A program made the translations under genes and the position numbers. Under the pieces are notes generated by a model. It was not told the origin of the DNA. It searched no databases and saw nothing but the letters and a program-made list of their open reading frames with translations. 64,000 bases of DNA from Myroides phaeus (GTDB lineage: Bacteria; Bacteroidota; Bacteroidia; Flavobacteriales; Flavobacteriaceae): the NCBI RefSeq assembly GCF_900099675.1, contig NZ_FNDQ01000003.1, positions 1-64,000 of the forward strand, in the 5' to 3' direction. This document shows positions 32,498 to 41,107 of the stretch, one piece after another. The first letter of the stretch is position 1; the number at the start of each line of letters is the position of its first letter.

Positions 32498-33172
32498 TTA
32501 TTTCTTCTTTGTTATTAAAACAAAATCTTTCAAATAAAAAGGTTCAAAATAGGCTACATCTACAAAGTCTTTAGCTAAAAACTTACTATGAGCCATTGAA
32601 CACATTTCTTTTGCGGAAGGGTAAATATTCTCAGGATAATAAATAAAGTTGCCTCCATTTAAAACCTCTTTACACTTCAATGCACCATCACCAATTAAGT
32701 GTAAAGTATTTGTTTGACTATAATCTGCAAACGAATTTTCATCAACAACAACTGCTTCAATCGGAGCAATTTTATTATATGTTGAATCAAATACAGCTGA
32801 GAAAACTTCCATTCTCCTTGCATCTAACATCGGAATAATTAATCCCTCTTCTACATTAATCTGACGCGCCAAAACTTCTAATGTGTCCAAAGCAATCATT
32901 GGGATTGACAAACCATAACAAAGTCCTTTTGCAGAAGATACACCAATACGTAATCCTGTATATGAACCTGGTCCTTGACTTATTGCAATAGCACTTAAAT
33001 CTTTTAAACTTTTACCGTTATCTTTTAATACTTCTTCAACAAATACGTGTAGTTTTTCTGCGTGAGAAAAATTCTCTTCAGCTATTTCTCTACATTCAAT
33101 CAATTGACCATCTACAGACAAAGAAACCGAGCAATTCTTAGTTGCTGTTTCAATACTTAAAATCGTTATCAT
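32498..33172 (-). CDS. tsaB: TsaB, tRNA threonylcarbamoyladenosine biosynthesis protein
   Basis: Non-catalytic partner of TsaD in making t6A37 of tRNAs that read ANN codons. The ASKHA-fold N-terminus ILSIETATKNCSVSLS, the GPGSYTGLRIGVSSAKGLCYG block and PMLDARRMEVFSAVF are diagnostic. Length of 224 residues is normal. The start codon overlaps the adaptor stop in an ATGA arrangement, so it is the last gene of the efflux operon, an arrangement without obvious functional logic. Confidence 0.95.
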   Translation of the reverse strand: MITILSIETATKNCSVSLSVDGQLIECREIAEENFSHAEKLHVFVEEVLKDNGKSLKDLSAIAISQGPGSYTGLRIGVSSAKGLCYGLSIPMIALDTLEVLARQINVEEGLIIPMLDARRMEVFSAVFDSTYNKIAPIEAVVVDENSFADYSQTNTLHLIGDGALKCKEVLNGGNFIYYPENIYPSAKEMCSMAHSKFLAKDFVDVAYFEPFYLKDFVLITKKK

Positions 33173-34422
33173 TCTTTTTTACTTTCTACTTTAACTTTAT
33201 CTCCATTTTGGAGCGTTCTACTAACAGTTGAATAAGGCCCTGTTATAATTTCATCATTCGCACTAACGCCATCTATAATTTGAATGTTAGCATCATCTTG
33301 AATACCTGTCTTTACAAACTTAAGTTTTGCTATGCCGTTGTCATTAACAAAAACTGCCTCTCGCATCAAGTCTTTAACTAACGCCTTTTTCCCTTCTTCT
33401 TTAGACAAAAGCGTATCTGTTGGACTACGCATTACTACTGCACTAATTGGCACAGCAAGAATATCTTTCTTCACATTTGTAATGATATCTACAGCAGCAG
33501 TCATTCCTGGTCTAAAAGGCGAATAGTTTTCAATACTATTATCTAACAAATCCTCATATGACTCTCTCAGTATTTTAATCTTTACCTTGAAAGTAGTTAC
33601 TTGATCTGACGATAACGTTGCATTTGAAGCAGAATTTGAAATACTTGTTACTACTCCCCTAAACTCCTTTTTTAAATAAGCATCAACATTAATTCGTGTT
33701 TCATCTCCAAGCTTTACTTTTACAATATCATTTTCATTGATGTCAACTTCAACTTCCATACTATTCAAATTGGCAACACGCAATATTTCTGTCCCCGCCA
33801 TTTGTTGTGTCCCTAAAACACGTTCTCCCAACTCTACATCGATTCGTGAAATTGTACCATAAGCAGGAGAATAAATTGTTGTTCTTAGCAAATTACTTTT
33901 AGATTCTGCTAAAGCTGCTTTAGCACTCTCTACATTGTAAAAAGCAGAGTTTTGTGTTGCTTTAGCCACTTCATAAGCACGAACTACCTTATCCCACTCT
34001 GAGCGAGAGATTACTCCTTTTTCAAATAATCGAGCGTTTCTATCATAATTTGACTTTGCTTCTTTCAGTTGGGCTACTGCCTGCTCTAATCCAGCTTTAC
34101 TTGTAGCCAGCATAGCAACCATACGGTCTACTGCAGAAGTATATAAATCAGGATTAATCTCTACAAGTAAATCACCTCTTTTTACAACTTGACCTTCTTT
34201 CACTGGCAAATTTATGATTTCTCCAGATACTTCAGAAGAAATCTTTATCTCTATTTCAGGTTGAATCTTTCCTGTACCTGATACGGTTTCAACGATATTA
34301 GATTTTTCAAGCGTTACCACCTCTATCGTAGTTAATTCTTCTTTCTTTCCGAAAACAAAAACAGATAACAGAATAGCTATAATAACTAAAAGTATAAAAA
34401 CAACAATGTATTTCTTTTTCAT
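33169..34422 (-). CDS. Periplasmic adaptor (membrane fusion) protein, HlyD/MacA type
   Basis: Links an inner-membrane exporter to TolC. I start at the ATG at 34422 (MKKKYIVVFILL); the longer frame would overlap tolC. One N-terminal membrane anchor is followed by a lipoyl half (ISSEVSGEIINLPVKEGQVV), a coiled-coil hairpin (about 95-185), the second half (TIYSPAYGTISRIDVELGERV) and beta-barrel domains. The product is 417 residues. tolC lies 4 nt upstream, tsaB overlaps downstream. No exporter (ABC MacB-like or RND) is encoded here, so the pump must be elsewhere or shared. Confidence 0.9.
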   Translation of the reverse strand: MKKKYIVVFILLVIIAILLSVFVFGKKEELTTIEVVTLEKSNIVETVSGTGKIQPEIEIKISSEVSGEIINLPVKEGQVVKRGDLLVEINPDLYTSAVDRMVAMLATSKAGLEQAVAQLKEAKSNYDRNARLFEKGVISRSEWDKVVRAYEVAKATQNSAFYNVESAKAALAESKSNLLRTTIYSPAYGTISRIDVELGERVLGTQQMAGTEILRVANLNSMEVEVDINENDIVKVKLGDETRINVDAYLKKEFRGVVTSISNSASNATLSSDQVTTFKVKIKILRESYEDLLDNSIENYSPFRPGMTAAVDIITNVKKDILAVPISAVVMRSPTDTLLSKEEGKKALVKDLMREAVFVNDNGIAKLKFVKTGIQDDANIQIIDGVSANDEIITGPYSTVSRTLQNGDKVKVESKKE

Positions 34423-34426
34423 AATC

Positions 34427-35863
34427 TTAATTTTTAAATAATGGTATTCCAAAGTAATACTCTAATATCTTCGTCTTAAAAATATAATCATACTTGGATT
34501 TTAATAAATTCGATTGAGCTGTAACTAATAAGTTTTGATTTTGATTGAGTTCAAAAACATTGATTAACCCCACAGCATATCTCTCTTTTGCATACTCTAA
34601 AGATTGCGTTCTTGCTTTTAAACTTACAACACTTGCTTCATAGGTTTTCAATGCACTTTGAGTATCTGTATAAGCCTTAAATACCAATTGCTCTAAATTC
34701 AATATCACAACCTCTCTTTCATTCTCAATCTGTTTCAATCTCAACTTGCTCAACTTTACATTATTTCTAACTGAGAACCCCTGAAAAACAGGAACGGCAA
34801 GGCTTAGTCCAAAACTTGAGGTTTTATTTTTATCAAACTGACTAAAAAAGGAATTAGGTCCTCCAAACACCCCCATTGTGTTTTGTTGTAAAACACGTTG
34901 GTTTGTTCCTTCTACATATCCTATTGTACTACTTGTTCCAGTACTTTCTATACCTACTAATCTATCTTGATAATTAATATTTGTCCCTAAATTGTAAAAA
35001 GCACTTAATCGAGGTAAATAAGCTCCTCTGCTAATTTTTACATTTCGTTCAGCAATATCTACTTCAGCTTCTGCATTCTTTACAATTGTTAAAACCTCAA
35101 ATGCTCTTGACTTTATTTCTTCAGGTGTATAAATCAATACAGCACTTTCTCCTACTTCATAATCTGAATCAATAACATCGAAAGCTTCGTAATCATTTAT
35201 CTGTAATAACTGAGCTAAATTTAACCGAGCCATTACTAATTCATTCTGAGAAACAATTAACCTTTGTGTAGCCACAGCTACTGTTGCATTAGCCTCTAAT
35301 AAATCACCTGCAGGAACGACACCTGCTTCTACAAGCTCTTCTGTTCTATTAGACTGACTTTCGTCATATTCAAGTTGTACTTTATTTGTACGTACTAACT
35401 CCTTATTAAAAATAATCTGCAAGTAAGAATTAATCACATTTAAAGCGATATCCTCCTTCATTTTTTGAAGCTTATATTGTGAGGCTAAATGTGCTAAACG
35501 CGATTTGACTAACAAATTTTGATTCTGAAGTCCATTGTATATATCCACATTTACACCAACACCAAAACTACTACTTTGTATTGTTTGACTTTCTACAACT
35601 TTTGTAACCTGATTAGGTTGATCTGCAATAGTCCACGAATGATTACCATTCATAGTAATTCCAGGCAAGAAATTACCAAAAGCGATAGCCTTATTAATTA
35701 GAGCACTTTCTTCATCAAGTTTTGACTGTTTAATCCGAATATTATTATCGATAGCATATTCAATACACTTTTCTAAGGACCAATAATTATCTTGTGCTAA
35801 AATATATTGAGGCAATAAATAAATAAAAAAACTAATTGCAATTACTCTATATTGGTTAATCAT
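34427..35863 (-). CDS. TolC-family outer-membrane efflux protein
   Basis: Outer-membrane factor of 478 residues, with signal peptide (ending ILAQ). Two repeats of the TolC helical hairpin are visible: SLEKCIEYAIDNNIRIKQSK at the start and the second copy from about residue 270 (SRAFEVLTIVKNAEAEVDIAERNVKISRG). QGFSVRNNVKLSKLRLKQIENE marks the second coiled coil. First gene of the operon with the adaptor. I could not see a promoter box upstream. Confidence 0.92.
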   Translation of the reverse strand: MINQYRVIAISFFIYLLPQYILAQDNYWSLEKCIEYAIDNNIRIKQSKLDEESALINKAIAFGNFLPGITMNGNHSWTIADQPNQVTKVVESQTIQSSSFGVGVNVDIYNGLQNQNLLVKSRLAHLASQYKLQKMKEDIALNVINSYLQIIFNKELVRTNKVQLEYDESQSNRTEELVEAGVVPAGDLLEANATVAVATQRLIVSQNELVMARLNLAQLLQINDYEAFDVIDSDYEVGESAVLIYTPEEIKSRAFEVLTIVKNAEAEVDIAERNVKISRGAYLPRLSAFYNLGTNINYQDRLVGIESTGTSSTIGYVEGTNQRVLQQNTMGVFGGPNSFFSQFDKNKTSSFGLSLAVPVFQGFSVRNNVKLSKLRLKQIENEREVVILNLEQLVFKAYTDTQSALKTYEASVVSLKARTQSLEYAKERYAVGLINVFELNQNQNLLVTAQSNLLKSKYDYIFKTKILEYYFGIPLFKN

Positions 35864-35929
35864 AAATCTAATTATTTTTCAGAATTGACAAAAAAACAAA
35901 CATTATGTTACTGTTGTATAAAGTAATAA

Positions 35930-35955
35930 AAAAAACCGCTACTTATAGCGGTTTT
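35930..35955 (-). terminator. Terminator of the SCO/DUF420 operon
   Basis: AAAACCGCTA (35932-35941) pairs with TAGCGGTTTT (35946-35955); T run on the minus strand. Confidence 0.87.
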
Positions 35956-35958
35956 ATA

Positions 35959-36186
35959 TTACTGTTTTATAACTTTTTTGCTTTTATAGACTTTATAACT
36001 GAAAAATAAAGCTAATCCTACCAAAAGATAAGGAAACAACATCAAGTAGACGATTCCATCATTTACTGCTTCAGCCTTTACTCCACCCTCTTCTGTTTCA
36101 AGAGATGCTCTACACATTGCACATTGTGCTTGCATATTTTGTATAGACAAAAAGCAAATAAAAAGAATCCAACCAATTTTTTTCAT
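35959..36186 (-). CDS. Small membrane protein with N-terminal CxxC, oxidase-assembly locus
   Basis: A 75-residue protein. A cleavable signal (residues 1-20, ending NMQA) would leave a mature N-terminus QCAMCRASLE with Cys22 and Cys25, followed by an acidic stretch and one membrane helix (about 47-67) with a basic cytoplasmic tail. So two cysteines are displayed on the outer face next to the membrane. It is the last gene after SCO and DUF420 proteins. The CxxC could bind copper or act in thiol exchange during oxidase assembly; this is inference from position and motif. I know the sequence only as a conserved flavobacterial hypothetical. Confidence 0.72.
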   Translation of the reverse strand: MKKIGWILFICFLSIQNMQAQCAMCRASLETEEGGVKAEAVNDGIVYLMLFPYLLVGLALFFSYKVYKSKKVIKQ

Positions 36187-36204
36187 TGCTTATCGCTTTA
36201 GAAA

Positions 36205-36750
36205 TTAATGTATATAGTATGGAGAAATCATTAAATAAACAATTACTCCTGTAACTGCAACGTATAACCACATAGGGTATGTAATACGTGCTAATTTTTT
36301 ATGTCTTTGATATGAACCTGAAATACCTCTTACAAAAGTAAATAGTACAAAAGGAATGATAATGATAGACAGCATTATGTGCGTTATCAAAATAAAGAAA
36401 TAAACATAACGAATTACTCCTTCTCCACCATAACTTGTTTCAATCGAAGTCATATGATAAGCTACATACATTGCTAAGAAAGCTAAAGAACATCCCATAC
36501 AGATTTTAATCAATAGCTCGTGTAACTTCATATTACCTTTTTTAATAGCACGAACTGCTAACACAAGTAATACAGCTGTTATACCATTAATAGTTGCATA
36601 AATTGGAGGCAAAAAGGTTAATGGCTTAACATCGTACCCTAACTTCTGCAGATTTACACCAAATAATATTGCCACTACTACCGGTATTGCCACAGACAAC
36701 ACCCAAATCCATTTACTAAACTTTTGTTCTACGTTTGTATTATTTTCCAT
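36205..36750 (-). CDS. DUF420 membrane protein (YozB/CtaM-like)
   Basis: Integral membrane protein of 181 residues with five hydrophobic helices. Conserved histidines in KLHELLIKICM, AYHMTSIE and ITHIMLSIII fit DUF420. The Bacillus homologue YozB (CtaM) is needed to mature heme-copper oxidases, and the position between SCO and the CxxC protein, close to oxidase genes, supports the same role here. One base separates it from the SCO gene. Confidence 0.88.
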   Translation of the reverse strand: MENNTNVEQKFSKWIWVLSVAIPVVVAILFGVNLQKLGYDVKPLTFLPPIYATINGITAVLLVLAVRAIKKGNMKLHELLIKICMGCSLAFLAMYVAYHMTSIETSYGGEGVIRYVYFFILITHIMLSIIIIPFVLFTFVRGISGSYQRHKKLARITYPMWLYVAVTGVIVYLMISPYYIH

Positions 36751-36751
36751 T

Positions 36752-37375
36752 TTATTCTTCTAACAATAATTTAATATCTTGTTTTAACCATTCTACCCCT
36801 TCATCAGTAGTTCCATCGTAATAAATGATTGGGTTACCGTGTTCATCAATTCTACAACGTATTTGCCCATTTTTATCTACAAGAGCAAACAAACCTGAAT
36901 GTTCAAATCCACCTGGAGCATCTGGATTAACTCCTGTGTACAGATTAAACTTTTTAGCTAAATCATAAATATAAGTAGCATCTCCAGTCATCATATGCCA
37001 ATAAGGATTTTTAACTCCTAATTCATCTGCGTGAACTTTCAAAGCTTCTACTGTATCACGAGTTGGGTCAATAGTGATTGATGCTATACCAAATTTCATA
37101 TTCCCATAAAAAGTATCTTGAAGTTTTAGCATATTCATATTCATAATAGGACAGATAGTAGGACAATTAGCAAAGAAAAACTCAACTAAGTAAACTTTCC
37201 CTTCATAACTCACGTTATTAATTGTCTTATTATTTTGGTCTACTAATTCAAACTTAGGTGCTGTACCTACAACGTGTAAATCAGATTTTTCAAACTTTTT
37301 AATAATTTTAGGCACTGCCCATATACCAAATATTAATACAATAAATGATATCCAGATGTACGATTTATCTTTCAT
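36752..37375 (-). CDS. SCO1/SenC-family copper chaperone
   Basis: Membrane-tethered thioredoxin-fold protein delivering copper to the CuA site of oxidase subunit II. I start at the ATG at 37375 (MKDKSYIWISF), not the GTG at 37384 that lies within the previous gene. After one membrane helix, FFANCPTICPIMN gives the CxxxC metal ligands, SITIDPTRDT follows, and FEHSGLFALVDKNG provides the third ligand His. 207 residues is normal. It follows the cysteine-free SCO-like protein with one base between (TAATATG). Confidence 0.93.
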   Translation of the reverse strand: MKDKSYIWISFIVLIFGIWAVPKIIKKFEKSDLHVVGTAPKFELVDQNNKTINNVSYEGKVYLVEFFFANCPTICPIMNMNMLKLQDTFYGNMKFGIASITIDPTRDTVEALKVHADELGVKNPYWHMMTGDATYIYDLAKKFNLYTGVNPDAPGGFEHSGLFALVDKNGQIRCRIDEHGNPIIYYDGTTDEGVEWLKQDIKLLLEE

Positions 37376-37376
37376 A

Positions 37377-38033
37377 TTATTCACCTTTGTTTATGCGTTT
37401 ATACTGTTTCAATGCTAATCTGTATTCTGCTAATACAACTTTCACATCATCCATCATATCATTATTTAACTCCGCAGCTGAAATAGTAGAATAACCTTCT
37501 TTATACTCGAAATCACCCATTTTATTAGGTCCCTTTCTACCTCTAAGATTTTTATCTTTATCTATGATATAAACATTCGAGCTTGCTAAGTCATCATCAA
37601 GTTTACCAACTAATCCAAGCGAATTATAAAACTCTTGGATTTCTTCTGGTTTTAAAAATAAGTAATTCCAATTTGACATATCTGAAATTGGGCTTAACTC
37701 ATTAACTACTTTTTCCGCTTCAGCTTCACTTCCTAATGGCAATACCATTACTAATTGAAAGTCTTCAAAGTCTAAATATCTTTTATAAATTTTTTGATTA
37801 AGATTAAAAGCGTCTCCGCGATCTCTAAATAGATGTCCTCCTGGAAAACCAAGAACTGTTATCTTTCCTTCTAATTTTGGTTGTTTATTCAATGAGGTTT
37901 TTCCTATTGGTAACTCATTTACACCTTCAGTTATAACGGGAAGTCGTACAAACTGATTTACACCTGTTGCAAAAAATAAATAAGCGCAAATAGGCATAAC
38001 AAATAACAGAACTAAGATAAGGTATTTTTTCAT
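37377..38033 (-). CDS. SCO-like membrane-anchored protein lacking the CxxxC motif
   Basis: A 218-residue protein: one N-terminal membrane helix (about 4-24), then a soluble domain. KITVLGFPGGHLFRDRGDAF, a region predicted as alpha/beta, and SNVYIIDKDKNLRGRKG resemble the fold layout of SCO/thioredoxin proteins. The only cysteine is in the membrane helix (MPICAYLFF), so it cannot bind copper or do thiol chemistry as SCO does. It precedes the true SCO gene and starts the operon. It may be a structural partner or holdase in oxidase assembly; function unknown. Confidence 0.7.
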   Translation of the reverse strand: MKKYLILVLLFVMPICAYLFFATGVNQFVRLPVITEGVNELPIGKTSLNKQPKLEGKITVLGFPGGHLFRDRGDAFNLNQKIYKRYLDFEDFQLVMVLPLGSEAEAEKVVNELSPISDMSNWNYLFLKPEEIQEFYNSLGLVGKLDDDLASSNVYIIDKDKNLRGRKGPNKMGDFEYKEGYSTISAAELNNDMMDDVKVVLAEYRLALKQYKRINKGE

Positions 38034-38057
38034 TTTAAAATGCTATTATGTAACTCA

Positions 38058-38065
38058 CAAAAATA
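38058..38065 (-). promoter_or_regulatory. -7 box of the SCO operon
   Basis: TATTTTTG on the minus strand, immediately after the T tract of the subunit IV terminator and 24 nt before the ATG at 38033. Confidence 0.5.
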
Positions 38066-38094
38066 AAAAAAGGCGGTCAATAAACCGCCTTTTT
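38066..38094 (-). terminator. Terminator after oxidase subunit IV
   Basis: AAAAAGGCGGT (38067-38077) pairs with ACCGCCTTTTT (38084-38094). Confidence 0.88.
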
Positions 38095-38110
38095 CATATA
38101 TAATATGATA

Positions 38111-38467
38111 TTAAAATATCCACTTGTACTGTGAATTATGGAATACGTCAAAAATATAGTTTCCTTCTGTCAAAACTAAAGTAATTAAGTAAACACATAA
38201 GAAAGATAATATCCCCGCTACTGACCATCTAAAAGCTGCTTTTTCTTGCTCTAAGTGCATGAATGCCCACATAATGTAGTAAGCTTTAACAATAGTTAAA
38301 ATAATGAAGATATAGTTTAATAAACTTAATCCAAAGATATGAACGTGGTGTAATGATTCAGGTTTAAAAATACCTAATACTACCTCAACTAAAGTAATCA
38401 CAGACATAATTGCGAAAACTACCCAAATTCTCTTTGTATTTGAATGATGTGCTGCTTCTGCTGCCAT
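38111..38467 (-). CDS. Cytochrome c oxidase subunit IV family protein
   Basis: Small membrane subunit of 118 residues with three helices. IWVVFAIMSVITLVEVVLGIF, then FIILTIVKAYYIMWAFMHLEQEK and a final helix; the KAYYIMWAFMHL motif is typical of prokaryotic COX4-type (CtaF/CyoD-like) subunits. Encoded 18 nt after subunit III and closed by a terminator. Confidence 0.9.
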   Translation of the reverse strand: MAAEAAHHSNTKRIWVVFAIMSVITLVEVVLGIFKPESLHHVHIFGLSLLNYIFIILTIVKAYYIMWAFMHLEQEKAAFRWSVAGILSFLCVYLITLVLTEGNYIFDVFHNSQYKWIF

Positions 38468-38485
38468 TTTTTTCGAATTTTAAAG

Positions 38486-39466
38486 TTAAACCAAATAAAA
38501 GAATGTAAATACAAATACCCACACTAAGTCAACAAAGTGCCAGTATAATCCACCTTTCTCAACCATTTCATAGCTACCTCTCTTTTGGTAAGTACCCATT
38601 AAAACGTTGAAGAAAATAACCACATTAATTAAAATACCTGTGAATACGTGGAATCCGTGGAATCCTGTAATAAAGAAGAAGAAATCAGCAAATGTTTTGT
38701 GTCCGTACTCATTGCGAATTAAACTTGCTCCTTCAACCACTAAAACTGCATCATTCAAACGCTTAACAGACTCTTCTCTTGTAAGAATCTCTTTGTGTTT
38801 TTCATCTGTCGTTTTTTGTGTTCTAATTCTCACATTTGGATTTGCTTCAAATCCCGCTTTAACTTCTTCAATTGAATAAGTTGTTGCTTCAGGACCTTTC
38901 ACGAACCATGTAGCGTCCGCTCTTGTCAATGTAGCTTCATTTCTGTTTGCATCTACTAATGCAAAGTCAGATAGAGCAATCTGTTTTCCGTCTTCTCCAA
39001 CGAATTGTAAAATAGATCCTCCTCTTGTTTCAACAGCTCCATAAGAACCATTAATAAAATTTTTCCACTCCCAAGCTTGTGATCCTAAGAATACTAATCC
39101 TCCTACAATTGTCAAGAACATGTAAGTAGCCACTTTATTCTTTTTCATTTGATGTCCAGCATCTACGGCTAAAACCATAGTAACTGAAGAGAAAATCAAA
39201 ATAAAAGTCATCAATGCCACATAATACATTGGTGCATCTACACCATGTAAAAATGGAAAGTGATTAAATACTTCGTCTGCAATAGGCCAAGTATCTTGAA
39301 ATTTGTAACGAGTAAACCCGTATCCTACCAGGAATCCACAAAATGTTAATGAATCTGATAATATGAAATACCACATCATCATTTTACCATAGCTTACCTT
39401 TAGAGGCTCATTTCCTCCGCCCCATGTAGTTTCTTTAGTAGCTGCTGTAGTAACTGTCGCTCCCAT
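38486..39466 (-). CDS. Cytochrome c oxidase subunit III with large soluble insertion
   Basis: Heme-copper oxidase subunit III, 326 residues. SYGKMMMWYFILSDSLTFCGF, MTFILIFSSVTMVLAV and, near the end, ITGFHGFHVFTGILIN plus LYWHFVDLVWVFVFTFFYL are the conserved helices. Between the helix ending around 135 and the one starting around 260 lies a hydrophilic segment of some 110 residues (about 143-255) with no counterpart in a standard subunit III. It is coded in frame in normal composition, so it is not a frameshift product. A second, shorter subunit III gene lies directly upstream. Confidence 0.9.
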   Translation of the reverse strand: MGATVTTAATKETTWGGGNEPLKVSYGKMMMWYFILSDSLTFCGFLVGYGFTRYKFQDTWPIADEVFNHFPFLHGVDAPMYYVALMTFILIFSSVTMVLAVDAGHQMKKNKVATYMFLTIVGGLVFLGSQAWEWKNFINGSYGAVETRGGSILQFVGEDGKQIALSDFALVDANRNEATLTRADATWFVKGPEATTYSIEEVKAGFEANPNVRIRTQKTTDEKHKEILTREESVKRLNDAVLVVEGASLIRNEYGHKTFADFFFFITGFHGFHVFTGILINVVIFFNVLMGTYQKRGSYEMVEKGGLYWHFVDLVWVFVFTFFYLV

Positions 39467-39510
39467 AAAAAGTTGTTAGTTATAAAGTTCTCAAATTTAG
39501 TTATATTTTT

Positions 39511-40092
39511 CTATTTATAGAATGTAAAAAATAAAAACAAATAAATCCACAACAAATCCAAGAAATGCCAAAACCATGCACATAACTCAATTCCAATGTT
39601 TTGCTGAGAATTATACTTTTGTTTAAAATGATTATAAATTACATACAATAATGCTAATAGTCCTCCTGATAGATGGGCTATGTGTACAATTACAATTACG
39701 TATAAAAACGAAGTTGTAATTGTACTTTCACTTCCAGTAAAGAAATATCCTGCGGAAATAACTTCACCAAAACCTTTGAACTGCAAAAAAACGAATAACA
39801 ATCCTAATATCAAAGTAGAAATTAGATAAGTAGTAGTTTTATTTCTATCGTCTCTCTTTATTGCCTTATATCCAAGGTGAAAAGTGATACTACTTAAGAA
39901 AATTGCTATTGTACTATATAAAAAGGCTGATGGCAACACAAAATCTGTTAACCAATCTGGACGAGACTTACTAACAACGTACGCACTTGTCAATCCTGCG
40001 AATACCATTGCTATACTTCCAATTCCAAAAAGCATCATTACTTTTAATGCTTTCCCCTTTTTTTCATACTGCTCTTGTGCTGTAATATCCAT
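39511..40092 (-). CDS. Cytochrome c oxidase subunit III-type protein, short paralogue
   Basis: A 193-residue, five-helix membrane protein of the heme-copper oxidase subunit III family. KVMMLFGIGSIAMVFAGLTSAYVV at the start, IVIVHIAHLSGGLLALLYVI and CAWFWHFLDLLWIYLFLFF at the end carry the family's conserved His and Trp residues. It lies 44 nt upstream of the longer subunit III and 8 nt after cyoE. Tandem subunit III genes are usual in this family; the division of labour is unknown. Confidence 0.9.
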   Translation of the reverse strand: MDITAQEQYEKKGKALKVMMLFGIGSIAMVFAGLTSAYVVSKSRPDWLTDFVLPSAFLYSTIAIFLSSITFHLGYKAIKRDDRNKTTTYLISTLILGLLFVFLQFKGFGEVISAGYFFTGSESTITTSFLYVIVIVHIAHLSGGLLALLYVIYNHFKQKYNSQQNIGIELCAWFWHFLDLLWIYLFLFFTFYK

Positions 40093-40100
40093 GTTTTTAA

Positions 40101-41015
40101 TTATCTTAAAAATTTATCTAAAACATATATTATTTGAATCAACGAAATATATGTAACACTTACTAACATTAATGAACGTGCAGCTTTATCTGTACGCTTT
40201 TTGTACAATTTTACTCCTGCTGACAACATCCATAAACCTGCAATAAAAACTAATACTGCTGATACTGGAGTAAGATATAAACGTCCTGTCATTCCAAATG
40301 CTGGGAAAACTGAGGCAATCATTAGCCATATTGTGTACAAGATAATCTGTACAGATGTCTTTGTGTCTCTCTTTCCTGTTGGTAACATTGAAAAACCTCC
40401 TTTTTTATAATCGTCATATAAAAACCATCCGATTGCCCAAAAGTGAGGAAATTGCCAAAAGAACTGAATCATAAATAGTGTTCCTGCTTCTATTCCAAAG
40501 TTATCCGTCGCTGCAACCCAACCTAACATAAAAGGTATTGCACCAGGAAAAGCTCCAACAAACACAGAAAGTGGTGTTACAGTCTTTAATGGTGTATAAA
40601 TACTTGTATATAAAAAGATTGAAATAGCCCCAAACATCGCTGTTTTAGGATTGATTGCATATAGAATACCAATTCCTAAAATAGTCAAAACTGTAGCTAA
40701 CACAAATGCTGATGAAGGCTTTACACGTCCTGAAGCTATCGGACGATTCATTGTACGCTTCATTTTTGCATCAAGTTCCTTCTCAATTATTTGATTGTAA
40801 ACATTGGAAGCACCAACCATACAATAACCACCTACCGCAAGTGCAATAAGGGTAATAAAATTAATGCTGCTTAAATCAGGAACTGCAATTAGATAACCCG
40901 CTATTGTAGAAAAGACAACACTAAAGGCTAACCCCATTTTTGTCATTTCTTTAAACTCCTTCAATAACGAATTAGAAATATTTTTTTCAGAAGATAAATT
41001 CAAAGCTGTTTTCAT
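40101..41015 (-). CDS. cyoE: Protoheme IX farnesyltransferase (heme O synthase)
   Basis: UbiA-type membrane prenyltransferase that farnesylates heme B, the first step to heme A for the oxidase encoded here. ASNVYNQIIEKELDAKMKRT contains the metal-binding N/D-rich motif, MNRPIASGRV follows, and FFWQFPHFWAIGWFLYDDY is the second conserved site. Nine helices in 304 residues. First gene of the subunit III/IV operon. Heme A synthase (CtaA) is not in this window. Confidence 0.95.
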   Translation of the reverse strand: MKTALNLSSEKNISNSLLKEFKEMTKMGLAFSVVFSTIAGYLIAVPDLSSINFITLIALAVGGYCMVGASNVYNQIIEKELDAKMKRTMNRPIASGRVKPSSAFVLATVLTILGIGILYAINPKTAMFGAISIFLYTSIYTPLKTVTPLSVFVGAFPGAIPFMLGWVAATDNFGIEAGTLFMIQFFWQFPHFWAIGWFLYDDYKKGGFSMLPTGKRDTKTSVQIILYTIWLMIASVFPAFGMTGRLYLTPVSAVLVFIAGLWMLSAGVKLYKKRTDKAARSLMLVSVTYISLIQIIYVLDKFLR

Positions 41016-41032
41016 TTACTTTTAATGATTTG

Positions 41033-41040
41033 CAAATATA
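41033..41040 (-). promoter_or_regulatory. -7 box of cyoE
   Basis: TATATTTG on the minus strand, 17 nt before the ATG at 41015; candidate promoter of the cyoE-coxIII-coxIV unit. The -33 region is unclear. Confidence 0.55.
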
Positions 41041-41107
41041 GTCCAATTTTTAAAACAAATCCTAAAAACAAAGAGAACAGCTTTGATTATAATATTTTTT
41101 TAAGGTT

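Noticed and set aside
38486..39466. Frameshift or gene fusion as the cause of the subunit III insertion
   Set aside because: The frame is continuous, both flanking conserved parts are in phase, and codon use does not change visibly.
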